Under the pieces are notes generated by a model. The model was not told the origin of the DNA. It worked only from the letters and a program-made list of their open reading frames with translations, and ran no database searches. From contig CABSNL010000066.1 of the NCBI GenBank assembly GCA_902479095.1, positions 1 to 10,448 on the forward strand: 10,448 nt of DNA, read 5' to 3'. The translations under genes and the position numbers were made by a program. This stretch comes from an uncultured Collinsella sp. (GTDB lineage: Bacteria > Actinomycetota > Coriobacteriia > Coriobacteriales > Coriobacteriaceae). Positions 1 to 5,870 of the stretch are shown here, in pieces (positions within the stretch are counted from its first letter, which is position 1; each line of letters starts with the position of its first letter).

Positions 1-88
1 GCGACGGGGGCGAGGCGAATGGCTGAGCGGTATCGATACGCTGGTTCAACGGTATCACATTGGCCACATAGATTATTAACTTGCATTT
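1..88. other. Contig edge, no gene seen
   Basis: This stretch lies downstream of the ABC ATPase stop codon and reaches the edge of the window. No convincing coding frame, hairpin terminator or RNA gene is visible on either strand. A short open frame on the plus strand runs into the antisense of the ATPase gene and has no family resemblance, so it is not called. The end of the operon transcript is not resolved here. Confidence 0.5.
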
Positions 89-829
89 CTACCCGCCCTT
101 TTCGTAGAGTCGCCGATACGTGCTTAGCGCACCCTCGGCGCGTCCGGCAGACTTTGCGAAATGGGATCCAGGAGACTTCGGCGCAGCATCATCTTGCGGA
201 ATGCTTCTAATGAGCCTCCCATCCTTCAAAAACAGAATCTCATCGCACAGCCTATCGACCGAATCCAAGATGTGGGATGACATGATGATGCACGTACCAG
301 AATCGGCCAGCTTCCTGAGAATCTCGGAATGCAAGTCCACCCTGCTGGGGTCGAGCGCGTTCATGGGCTCATCTAATAGAAGGTACCGCGCGCCCGTCGC
401 ATACGCAATCGCCAGGGTAAGCTGCTGCTTCATGCCCTGGCTCAGAGTGCGGATCCTCATCTTCGCGAACTCGCCTATCTGCGTTTGTTCCACTATCTCT
501 TCGATATCGCGAGCATACGGCCACATATCGCAAACCATCTTGAGGTGATCTTCCGCACGCAATCCGGGATACAGCAGCGTCCCCTCACCAGGTGCATAGA
601 AGATCATAGAACGGACCTCTCTCGCACCCGTACCCTGCACCTCATCCAGAACGATGCTCCCGTCCACGCGAGGACCCGGCAAACCTGCCATCGCACGCAG
701 CAACGTCGTCTTTCCATGCCCGTTCGGAGCGACGAGACCGTAGACCGTACCCGGGGCAAACTCAGCGTTCACCGAATCTACGAGCACCTTCTTTCCATAA
801 GAGATCGTCAGCGTTTGAAGGTCAATCAT
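89..829 (-). CDS. ABC transporter ATP-binding protein (ABC-2 type partner)
   Basis: This is a cytoplasmic nucleotide-binding subunit of about 246 residues that should power the permease encoded immediately upstream. Numbering from the start chosen here, the Walker A is APNGHGKTT (34-42), the signature is LSQGM (129-133), the Walker B is YLLLDE (139-144), the D-loop is ALD, and the switch histidine lies in SSH (His176). The usual Q-loop glutamine (PQE in relatives) appears as PGE at 80-82, which is unusual. A start at 838 would overlap the permease stop by ATGA, but the AAAGGGG Shine-Dalgarno abuts that codon. It sits nine bases before the ATG at 829, giving MIDLQTLTISYGKK, a normal family start. 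One ATPase with a two-half permease fits a homodimer of ATPase per permease. The family is certain, but the cargo is not: the upstream secreted peptide suggests peptide export or self-protection. Confidence 0.93.
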   Translation of the reverse strand: MIDLQTLTISYGKKVLVDSVNAEFAPGTVYGLVAPNGHGKTTLLRAMAGLPGPRVDGSIVLDEVQGTGAREVRSMIFYAPGEGTLLYPGLRAEDHLKMVCDMWPYARDIEEIVEQTQIGEFAKMRIRTLSQGMKQQLTLAIAYATGARYLLLDEPMNALDPSRVDLHSEILRKLADSGTCIIMSSHILDSVDRLCDEILFLKDGRLIRSIPQDDAAPKSPGSHFAKSAGRAEGALSTYRRLYEKGG

Positions 830-834
830 CGAGA

Positions 835-3057
835 TCATCCCCTTTCGATCTTTGGAACACTCAGGCGCACCATCAACGGAGATACGGCGCCCAAGACCAC
901 CAGCAGAGCGCCCGATGCGCCGACGACCTCTCCAAAAGGCATCGCGTTCGTCCCTCGCCCAAGGAACCCAATCGTCCCCACCTGGGAAGCGGGATCAAAC
1001 GAGGCGAATGGAGCCAGCAGCGCGACGCCCATGCCCACGCTTTCAACATGAGCGCTCAACGAACCCAACACCAAGAGAACCGCGCAAACCATTCCGGTGA
1101 CAACGGGATTGCGGCTAATCGCTGCTGTCAACGCAGCGACGACGGAAATCACGCCGTATGCCATGACCAGCAACGGAATACTGCACAACACCGCCTCCCC
1201 CACCATGGACGTTGTCGAAGCTCCCGCCCGAATGAGAGCGACGGGATACTCCGATCCACCCGCACCGTTCTTAATCACGGACACAACGACAGCGGGAACC
1301 ATCGACACCAAAAGCAGCACCAAGCCAAGCAGGAGAGCCAGCGCAACAGCCGTCAGAAAACGCACATGCGCTGTTGCGGGGATCTGGAGAACCAGAAGGG
1401 AACGACACTGCAGGTGGGTGCACGCGAGCGATGTGACAACCACGGGCAACAGCAAAAATAAGGAGGGAAGCGCTGCCTGGAGATACGAAAGGAGGATTAA
1501 TGGGGGCATCTTCGTACTTAACTCGTAAACCTTGGGGTCCGGCAAGCTCGCGATCGACTCAAGCAGAAGGGCGCGCGCCTCCGCACGAGAAGGAGTCTCC
1601 GGCTCGATTCCGATCGATTGCAGGAGAGTCGCATCTGCCGCGCCCAGCTCACCTCGAGCGCGCTCGTACGTCGCAAGGCTTCGAAACCCCTCCGCAGGCA
1701 TAGGCGCGTACACGAAACCCGAAAGAGCATCCCGCATGTCTTCCAGGGCCGCTTTGCCCTCGACGTCCATATTCGCAGCGTTCTGCTCTAGATACCGATC
1801 TATTGAACGGAGCTCCCCATCCCTATACCGAACAGCGGAAACGTTATCAGCGTCAGGAAACATCTCGACCAGAGCCGGGGCCAGCATCGTCGTCGACATT
1901 GCAATCGCGCATACGGCGAGGGTAGGAGAACGCAGGAGCAGTTTCCCCATCGTTCTTACGTATGCAACGGCGGAGGCACAAGCGCTCGAACGAGTTGCCG
2001 TTCTCGATGCAGTGAAGGAACCTCTCTCAAGACAAATCGGGGATATCGGGCACGCGCAGCCGCTCTTTCCAGCAACGCAAAGCAGGCTAATTGCCAGCAC
2101 CTCGATCCCGATTGCGCATACGAGGGCAATCGCGCCACGCTCGAAGCAAAGTCCAGGCAGATTCACTATCTGCGTTGTCGGGTACGGGCTATAGGCGCCG
2201 ACGGTCAACTCAGTGTTCGCATACGTAAGGGGATTCAACAGGGCGAACTCACGTAAAGCGATGGATCTTCCGTAATACCCGGGAACCATCGTCACCCCCA
2301 TCAGGGCACATACGAACACGATTCCAAGCGTAGGGTTATTGGCAATCTTCACGGCAAGGTGAACGACAAGCGAGATGAACGCTGCCACCAAGAATTGCAA
2401 GATGGCCGTCTGCGCGAACACCAGCCAAGCCGGTTTGATAACCGGAGTCGCATATTGAATGTAGCCTATCGGATAGAACGGCGAGCCCGGGCCATTCTTC
2501 ACAAGCGCGGCGATTATCCCTGGAAGATTGATGGCGAGGACGGCAAGCATTGCAAAAACACTCGCCCATACGCTCGATGCAACAAGTCTACCCAGCTCGC
2601 CCATCGGTGCCTGGATGATGAGCTTTTCACGTTTGTTAAGACGCGCGGCAAGGAACGAGACGGCAACGGCCGTTGCGACCCATAGCAAGTACTCCTTCGA
2701 TCCGTCATAATAGGTGTACTCTCCATCCGATATCTGCAGAAACGGAAGTAGGGGAGAGAGCGGTGCCAAGATAAGACGTCCCGCGGCAAGAGGGTACAGA
2801 AGCGCGGGCATGCTTGATGAAGAGGTATAGACACCGTCCTCCCCCGCATTCACAAGCGCATCCGCATAGGATGCTGACAATTCCTGCTCAACACGGGTTA
2901 TTCCCGACTCGAGGTATTCGACCCGTCCGTCGATGCCAGCCGCGCTCCTGAAGACGGGCAGAGCACAAAGAACCATCAACGCAACAACGACAACACAGAG
3001 CGACCTGGAGGAGAGAAGCGACCTAAAGATCGCCTTCGAGATTTTGAGCATATTCAT
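835..3057 (-). CDS. Large ABC permease with two tandem ABC-2-like halves
   Basis: This is a membrane protein of about 740 residues, twice the size of a simple ABC-2 permease. Each half has one N-terminal membrane helix, a long extracytoplasmic segment (about 85 residues in the first, about 120 in the second) and four to five further helices. The halves share the motif V/I-K-N-G-x-G-x-x-x-YP, as KNGPGSPFYP near 187-196 and KNGAGGSEYP near 596-605, showing an internal duplication about 409 residues apart. The linker between them carries a C-x-C-x5-C cluster (near 334-342). An upstream ATG at 3123 has no ribosome binding site and would include an intercistronic hairpin. The ATG at 3057 is preceded by AAGG at a workable distance, so it is preferred. 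The gene lies between a secreted peptide gene and the ATPase, the order seen in lactococcin-972-like bacteriocin loci, where a large membrane protein is linked to export or immunity. That role is inference. Confidence 0.85.
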   Translation of the reverse strand: MNMLKISKAIFRSLLSSRSLCVVVVALMVLCALPVFRSAAGIDGRVEYLESGITRVEQELSASYADALVNAGEDGVYTSSSSMPALLYPLAAGRLILAPLSPLLPFLQISDGEYTYYDGSKEYLLWVATAVAVSFLAARLNKREKLIIQAPMGELGRLVASSVWASVFAMLAVLAINLPGIIAALVKNGPGSPFYPIGYIQYATPVIKPAWLVFAQTAILQFLVAAFISLVVHLAVKIANNPTLGIVFVCALMGVTMVPGYYGRSIALREFALLNPLTYANTELTVGAYSPYPTTQIVNLPGLCFERGAIALVCAIGIEVLAISLLCVAGKSGCACPISPICLERGSFTASRTATRSSACASAVAYVRTMGKLLLRSPTLAVCAIAMSTTMLAPALVEMFPDADNVSAVRYRDGELRSIDRYLEQNAANMDVEGKAALEDMRDALSGFVYAPMPAEGFRSLATYERARGELGAADATLLQSIGIEPETPSRAEARALLLESIASLPDPKVYELSTKMPPLILLSYLQAALPSLFLLLPVVVTSLACTHLQCRSLLVLQIPATAHVRFLTAVALALLLGLVLLLVSMVPAVVVSVIKNGAGGSEYPVALIRAGASTTSMVGEAVLCSIPLLVMAYGVISVVAALTAAISRNPVVTGMVCAVLLVLGSLSAHVESVGMGVALLAPFASFDPASQVGTIGFLGRGTNAMPFGEVVGASGALLVVLGAVSPLMVRLSVPKIERG

Positions 3058-3087
3058 CGCCAACCTTAACCTCATCCAGTCGGAACA

Positions 3088-3119
3088 GAGGGGCCGAACA
3101 AAATGCTCGGCCCTTCCTC
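3088..3119 (-). promoter_or_regulatory. Intercistronic stem-loop between peptide and permease genes
   Basis: In the 66-base gap after the peptide stop codon, GGGCCGA (3091-3097) pairs perfectly with TCGGCCC (3107-3113) around a nine-base loop. GAG at 3088-3090 can add pairs to CTC at 3117-3119 across a bulge. On the transcribed minus strand no run of T follows, so it is not a canonical terminator. It could act as a partial attenuator or a 3' stabiliser that lets the peptide be made in excess over the transporter. That role is inferred; the inverted repeat is directly visible. Confidence 0.5.
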
Positions 3120-3123
3120 GCAT

Positions 3124-3489
3124 CTAGTAGGTGCTATAGACAAATTGCCATTTATCAGTTGTGCCAAGAACACCACAGGAGCACATTGCAGCGAGGCGGG
3201 ATTCCCTATGATGCGCGGATCGGCGATAGCCATTTCGGTAGGAGATCGTCTTGTAAGAGATGTTGAACATCGAGATGCTGTGCCCGCTTACGCCGCGAGG
3301 ACAGCTGTAGCTCCAGTAGGTATCGACGACGTCGTCCGTATACCCGAGGGGCTCAACGAGGGCACACTGGCTGCTCTCCTGGGAAGGAGGCATCGGGGTA
3401 TCCGCAAAAGCGGGGGCTCCCGGCAGCAACAGACAAAGAGCGAGGCCGAGGAAAACCAAGAGCTTACACGACTTAACAGTACTGAACAT
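3124..3489 (-). CDS. Small secreted cysteine-containing peptide, bacteriocin-like candidate
   Basis: This encodes a 121-residue precursor with a clear Sec signal peptide: a short basic start (MFSTVKSCK), a hydrophobic core, and an AFA cleavage site after residue 29. It leaves a mature chain of about 92 residues with cysteines at mature positions 13, 34, 74 and 76, is rich in Ser, Tyr, Arg and His, and ends in KWQFVYSTY. The ATG at 3489 is chosen over the one at 3501 because GGAG lies six bases upstream of it and the signal peptide begins there. It is first in the operon with the permease and ATPase. Secretion, small size, an aromatic C-terminus and this neighbourhood resemble lactococcin-972-type bacteriocins, but the sequence match I can see is weak. 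It could instead be a signal peptide pheromone or an ABC-associated accessory protein. The function is unassigned. Confidence 0.75.
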   Translation of the reverse strand: MFSTVKSCKLLVFLGLALCLLLPGAPAFADTPMPPSQESSQCALVEPLGYTDDVVDTYWSYSCPRGVSGHSISMFNISYKTISYRNGYRRSAHHRESRLAAMCSCGVLGTTDKWQFVYSTY

Positions 3490-3537
3490 AATCCTCTCCA
3501 ATCTAGAGGGGTTTCGGTTGCAGTATGCTGTGATTAC

Positions 3538-3566
3538 TTGCCGGCAAAGTCAATTTAACATAAACT
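3538..3566 (+). promoter_or_regulatory. Candidate promoter and palindromic operator in the divergent region
   Basis: TTGCCGGCAA at 3538-3547 is a perfect ten-base palindrome. Its first six bases, TTGCCG, can serve as a -35 element for the rightward genes, with TAAACT (3561-3566) as the -10 at 17 bases. A binding protein here would overlap the -35 of the rightward unit and sit next to a possible leftward -35, TTGACT (minus strand, 3553-3548). No convincing leftward -10 is seen at standard spacing. The HTH protein encoded two genes to the right is the obvious candidate binder, by inference only. Confidence 0.35.
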
Positions 3567-3609
3567 GTTAAAAAGTAACCTGAGTTTTTTAAATTCTTCG
3601 GAGGTTATT

Positions 3610-4122
3610 ATGAGTTCCGACAATCGCACTCCCCGGCTTCATTCCTTCCGCATCGCATGTGCGATAGCCTCTGCGACCCTTTGCGCCACCGCCATCGCAC
3701 AAGTGGCGTTCTCCTTAAAGCCAGCAATCGAAGTGCTCGACAACCCTGTAATTGCAGACTCCCCCGCGTATCCAGCCCTTGCGATCTCGACATTGGTCCC
3801 TGCCGTCATCGGTATCGCTACGACCATCCTCAGCGCCGTTCTCGTGTGGACGATCAAGAGCGGAGACCCCTTCAAGAAAGGGTCTGCGACATGCTTGAAG
3901 GTGCTCGGCATTCTCTTCGTTGTTCAAGCTGCCACCAGCCTCTACGCCGGCTCACTCAAAACCTCCGTTTCGATGTTTGGCGGCGAGGGGGCCGTCGGCG
4001 CCCAAGAGATCGCTTCATCATTCGATTGGACCTCTCTGGTTCTCGGCATCGTCCTGTTCATGCTTTCCCAGCTCTTCTTGTACGCCCGAGAGCTGTACCT
4101 CAACTCCGACGAGATTGCGTAA
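3610..4122 (+). CDS. DUF2975-type four-helix membrane protein
   Basis: This is a 170-residue inner-membrane protein with four predicted helices: about 12-35, 55-82, 94-112 and 140-162. Two features match the DUF2975 family. One is the SGDPFKKG stretch after helix 2, corresponding to the family's cytoplasmic K-x-F segment. The other is the last helix followed by FLYARELYLNSDEIA, corresponding to the family's YGxELQxxxDE ending. GGAGG lies five bases before the ATG, a strong ribosome binding site. It is followed nine bases later by a small HTH gene, the usual partner of DUF2975 proteins. The pair is widespread but its biochemical role is not established. A membrane sensor that controls the HTH protein is a reasonable guess. 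It is divergent from the secreted peptide operon and may belong to the same module. Confidence 0.72.
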   Translation: MSSDNRTPRLHSFRIACAIASATLCATAIAQVAFSLKPAIEVLDNPVIADSPAYPALAISTLVPAVIGIATTILSAVLVWTIKSGDPFKKGSATCLKVLGILFVVQAATSLYAGSLKTSVSMFGGEGAVGAQEIASSFDWTSLVLGIVLFMLSQLFLYARELYLNSDEIA

Positions 4123-4131
4123 GGAAACGCC

Positions 4132-4383
4132 ATGCCCGTAATTGTTCGCCTCGACAAGATCATGGCCGAGCGAAAGATTTCCTCGAACGAACTTGCCGAA
4201 AGGATTGGAACCACGCCCGTGAACCTGTCCCGTATTAAAAAAGGGCATATTCGCGGCATTCGCTTCAACACACTCGAGCAGCTATGCCTCGCCCTTCGTT
4301 GCCAACCCGGAGACCTTCTCGAAGTCATGAGCGAAGAGGATGCCCGAAAGGAGTTCGGACTCGATTGGTCCGCCGAGGATTAG
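4132..4383 (+). CDS. YozG-like XRE-family HTH transcriptional regulator
   Basis: This is an 83-residue cytoplasmic DNA-binding protein. Residues 16-40 form the helix-turn-helix (ISSNELAERIG then TTPVNLSRIKKG), followed by IRFNTLEQLCLALRCQPGDLLE, a very typical ending for the small Cro/CI-like regulators coupled to DUF2975 membrane proteins. AAGGA overlaps the stop of the upstream gene six bases before the ATG, so translation is coupled. The protein is about 10-15 residues longer than typical relatives. Its stop codon, TAG, is followed directly and in the same frame by the recombinase remnant, so the last codons (around WSAED) may come from the recombinase side of a recombination joint. It may regulate its own unit and the divergent peptide operon. 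Confidence 0.85.
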   Translation: MPVIVRLDKIMAERKISSNELAERIGTTPVNLSRIKKGHIRGIRFNTLEQLCLALRCQPGDLLEVMSEEDARKEFGLDWSAED

Positions 4384-5109
4384 AGGGCGGTCGTACTCGC
4401 CCTGCACACGGGGATGCGAATCGGCGAGGTCTGCGGCCTTCGGTGGTGCGATGTGGATTTCGAGACGGGCCTGATCTCGATCAGACACTCGGTGGCGTAC
4501 GCGAAGGGAATGGGTTCGTTCATCAAGGACACCAAGACCCATGACGCCAGGGGTATCCCCATCGACCCGGTCGGCCTACTCCCCTTCCTGAAGGAGACCC
4601 ACGAGATCGACTGCGGAAAGCTGCGCTTGCGCGGCCTTACCGGGGCGGTCGAGATCGGGGACTGCTACATCCTGTCGGAGCCGGGCGCGACCTTCGCGAC
4701 GACAAGCTATATCCGCAGGGCGTTCAAGACGTTCTCGGAGACCAACGGCCTCATGGGCACCAACGACGAGCTGATCACGTTCCACGGCCTTCGCCACACG
4801 TTCGCAACGCAGTGGATCCGCCAAGGCGGCGATATCAAGGCGCTCCAATCGATCCTCGGCCACAAGGACGCCATGGCGACGCTCAACGTCTACGCCGACA
4901 TCGAGCCCATCTCCAAAATCCATAACATGCTGCGCGCCACGCCGTGCCTTTGGCGCGGGCACCTCGGGCCGAGGGTCGATCCGGGTCCCATGTTCCAACA
5001 GAGGATCCAGGAGTCCATCGAGACGCTCCAGGCGTTCGGCTACGGCATCACCGAGCCGGACGACCGAAATATCGCCATACGCGACGTGAAGACGAACAGT
5101 TGGCTCTAG
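4384..5109 (+). pseudogene. Tyrosine recombinase (phage-type integrase), catalytic half only
   Basis: The frame begins RAVVLALHTGMRIGE directly after the TAG of the HTH gene and carries the full tyrosine recombinase catalytic domain. Counting from the ATG at 4414, the active-site residues are Arg2 (MRIGE), Lys41 (TKT hairpin), His124 and Arg127 (HGLRH), His150 (LGHKD) and Tyr160 (VYADI). The N-terminal arm-binding and core-binding domains (normally 150-200 residues) are absent, and no Shine-Dalgarno precedes the first ATG, so it is probably not expressed as an active integrase. After NML (172) the remaining tail of about 59 residues matches nothing I recognise in the family. Its base composition is like the host core genes and unlike the module to its left. 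It most likely marks the edge of an integrated or rearranged element. Confidence 0.8.
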
Positions 5110-5165
5110 CTCACCGAGTACGCGGCAGTGCTGGGCCCATCCCAACTGAGGTCACGGTGGTCCGA

Positions 5166-5209
5166 TAGGGGCGCCGCCCGCGGCATGCGCCGCGGAGCGG
5201 TATCCCCTA
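5166..5209. repeat. G+C-rich long stem-loop after the recombinase remnant
   Basis: TAGGGG (5166-5171) pairs with CCCCTA (5204-5209), CCGC (5174-5177) with GCGG (5197-5200), and CCGCGGC (5178-5184) with GCCGCGG (5189-5195) around the loop ATGC. That gives about 17 pairs with small internal loops. No T-run follows on either strand, so a Rho-independent terminator is not supported. It may be a mobile-element end, a recombination-associated structure or a repeat. Confidence 0.5.
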
Positions 5210-5435
5210 CCGAAGGGCGGGGATGCCCTCCGCTTCCAGTTCGGAATCAGCCGTCGGAGGCGTTCGGCTGACTGCGGGAACGGCCTGTCCGCTCAATGTG
5301 TTCGGCTGAGATCGGAAATCAACCCAACACGAGCCGGACACGCGCCAGACGGCTCTTCCCCGTACGGCCTTCCCCCTTACGCTCATGTTGCAGGCATGTA
5401 ACGCCGCAGCGAGCGCGCCTTTTTTGCGCCAGACA

Positions 5436-5458
5436 GGTACAATGATGAACACTGTACC
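5436..5458 (+). promoter_or_regulatory. Dyad operator candidate over a -10 element before the ACT gene
   Basis: GGTACAATG and CACTGTACC form an inverted repeat (8 of 9 matching) around ATGAA. TACAAT at 5438-5443 matches the -10 consensus at five of six positions and lies inside the left arm. No good -35 is seen at standard spacing. The arrangement suggests a repressor or activator site at the promoter of the ACT gene, 47 bases upstream of its start codon. The dyad is directly visible; the function is inferred. Confidence 0.4.
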
Positions 5459-5505
5459 GTAGCGGAGCGCCCCGCGCGCGCCGCAACCACGCGAAAGGGT
5501 TTCCC

Positions 5506-5793
5506 ATGGCCGAGATCTCGTCCTCCCGCATCGTCATCACCGTCCTTGGCAAGAACCGCCCCGGTATCGTCGCCGGCGTCACCCGTGTTCTGGGCGAGGC
5601 CAACGTCGATATCCGCGACATTACGCAGTCCATTATCGAGGACATCTTCACCATGACCATGCTGGCCGACACCGCCGAGTCCAAGCTCGACTTCGCCGAG
5701 CTGCAGAAGGCCCTGGCCGAGGCAGGCGAGCTTTCGGGCGTCAACGTGTCCATTCAGCGCGAGGACGTCTTTAACTTTATGTACCGCCTGTAG
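5506..5793 (+). CDS. ACT-domain protein, UPF0237 family
   Basis: This is a 95-residue cytoplasmic protein consisting of a single ACT-like fold. The signature is VITVLGKNRPGIVAGVTRVL (10-29) followed by ANVDIRDITQSI, as in glycine-cleavage-regulator-like ACT proteins, where this loop binds small ligands such as amino acids. The length and the ending (DVFNFMYRL, near IFxxMHRI in relatives) fit UPF0237. AAAGGG lies six bases before the ATG. In many bacteria this gene is followed by a UPF0210 protein. Here citrate synthase follows after 77 bases and no UPF0210 gene is in the window. A ligand-sensing role is likely from the family; the target is unknown. Confidence 0.88.
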   Translation: MAEISSSRIVITVLGKNRPGIVAGVTRVLGEANVDIRDITQSIIEDIFTMTMLADTAESKLDFAELQKALAEAGELSGVNVSIQREDVFNFMYRL

Positions 5794-5801
5794 CGAACAA
5801 G

Positions 5802-5853
5802 CCGCTCGGGGCAGCTTGACGTCATATCGTCCAAGCGCGCCGCCCCAAAGCGG
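5802..5853 (+). promoter_or_regulatory. Imperfect stem-loop in the leader of citrate synthase
   Basis: CCGCT-c-GGGGC (5802-5812) can pair with GCCCC-aa-AGCGG (5842-5853). Inside, CTTGACG and CGTCCAAG form a second helix (one bulged base) closed by a TCATAT loop. No T-run follows. It fills most of the gap between the ACT gene and citrate synthase and ends just before the AGGAG ribosome binding site (5861-5865). It may separate expression of the two genes or be incidental in G+C-rich DNA. Confidence 0.35.
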
Positions 5854-5870
5854 ACCGGAGAGGAGCGCGC

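Larger units (their letters stand above)
5110..5505. other. Gene-free G+C-rich spacer with structured repeats
   Basis: No gene is supported in this 396-base stretch. Visible items are a strong G+C hairpin (5166-5209), an inverted repeat TCAGCCG (5247-5253) with CGGCTGA (5265-5271), a direct repeat GTTCGGCTGA at 5262-5271 and 5300-5309, and a dyad with a -10-like element upstream of the ACT gene (5436-5458). The recombinase reading frame stays open for some codons past its TAG but gives no recognisable protein. The stretch may include the decayed end of a mobile element plus the native promoter region of the ACT gene. Confidence 0.5.

Noticed and set aside
19..210. Plus-strand open frame at the window start
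   Set aside because: It is mostly antisense to the 3' end of the ABC ATPase gene, has no ribosome binding site and no family resemblance.
1532..2194. Long plus-strand open frame opposite the permease
   Set aside because: Arg/Ser/Ala-rich composition is the usual antisense shadow of a hydrophobic gene; the minus-strand permease has clear membrane helices and an internal repeat.
4576..5145. 189-codon minus-strand frame opposite the recombinase
   Set aside because: Low-complexity Leu/Arg/Glu/Val content; the plus strand carries all catalytic residues of a tyrosine recombinase.
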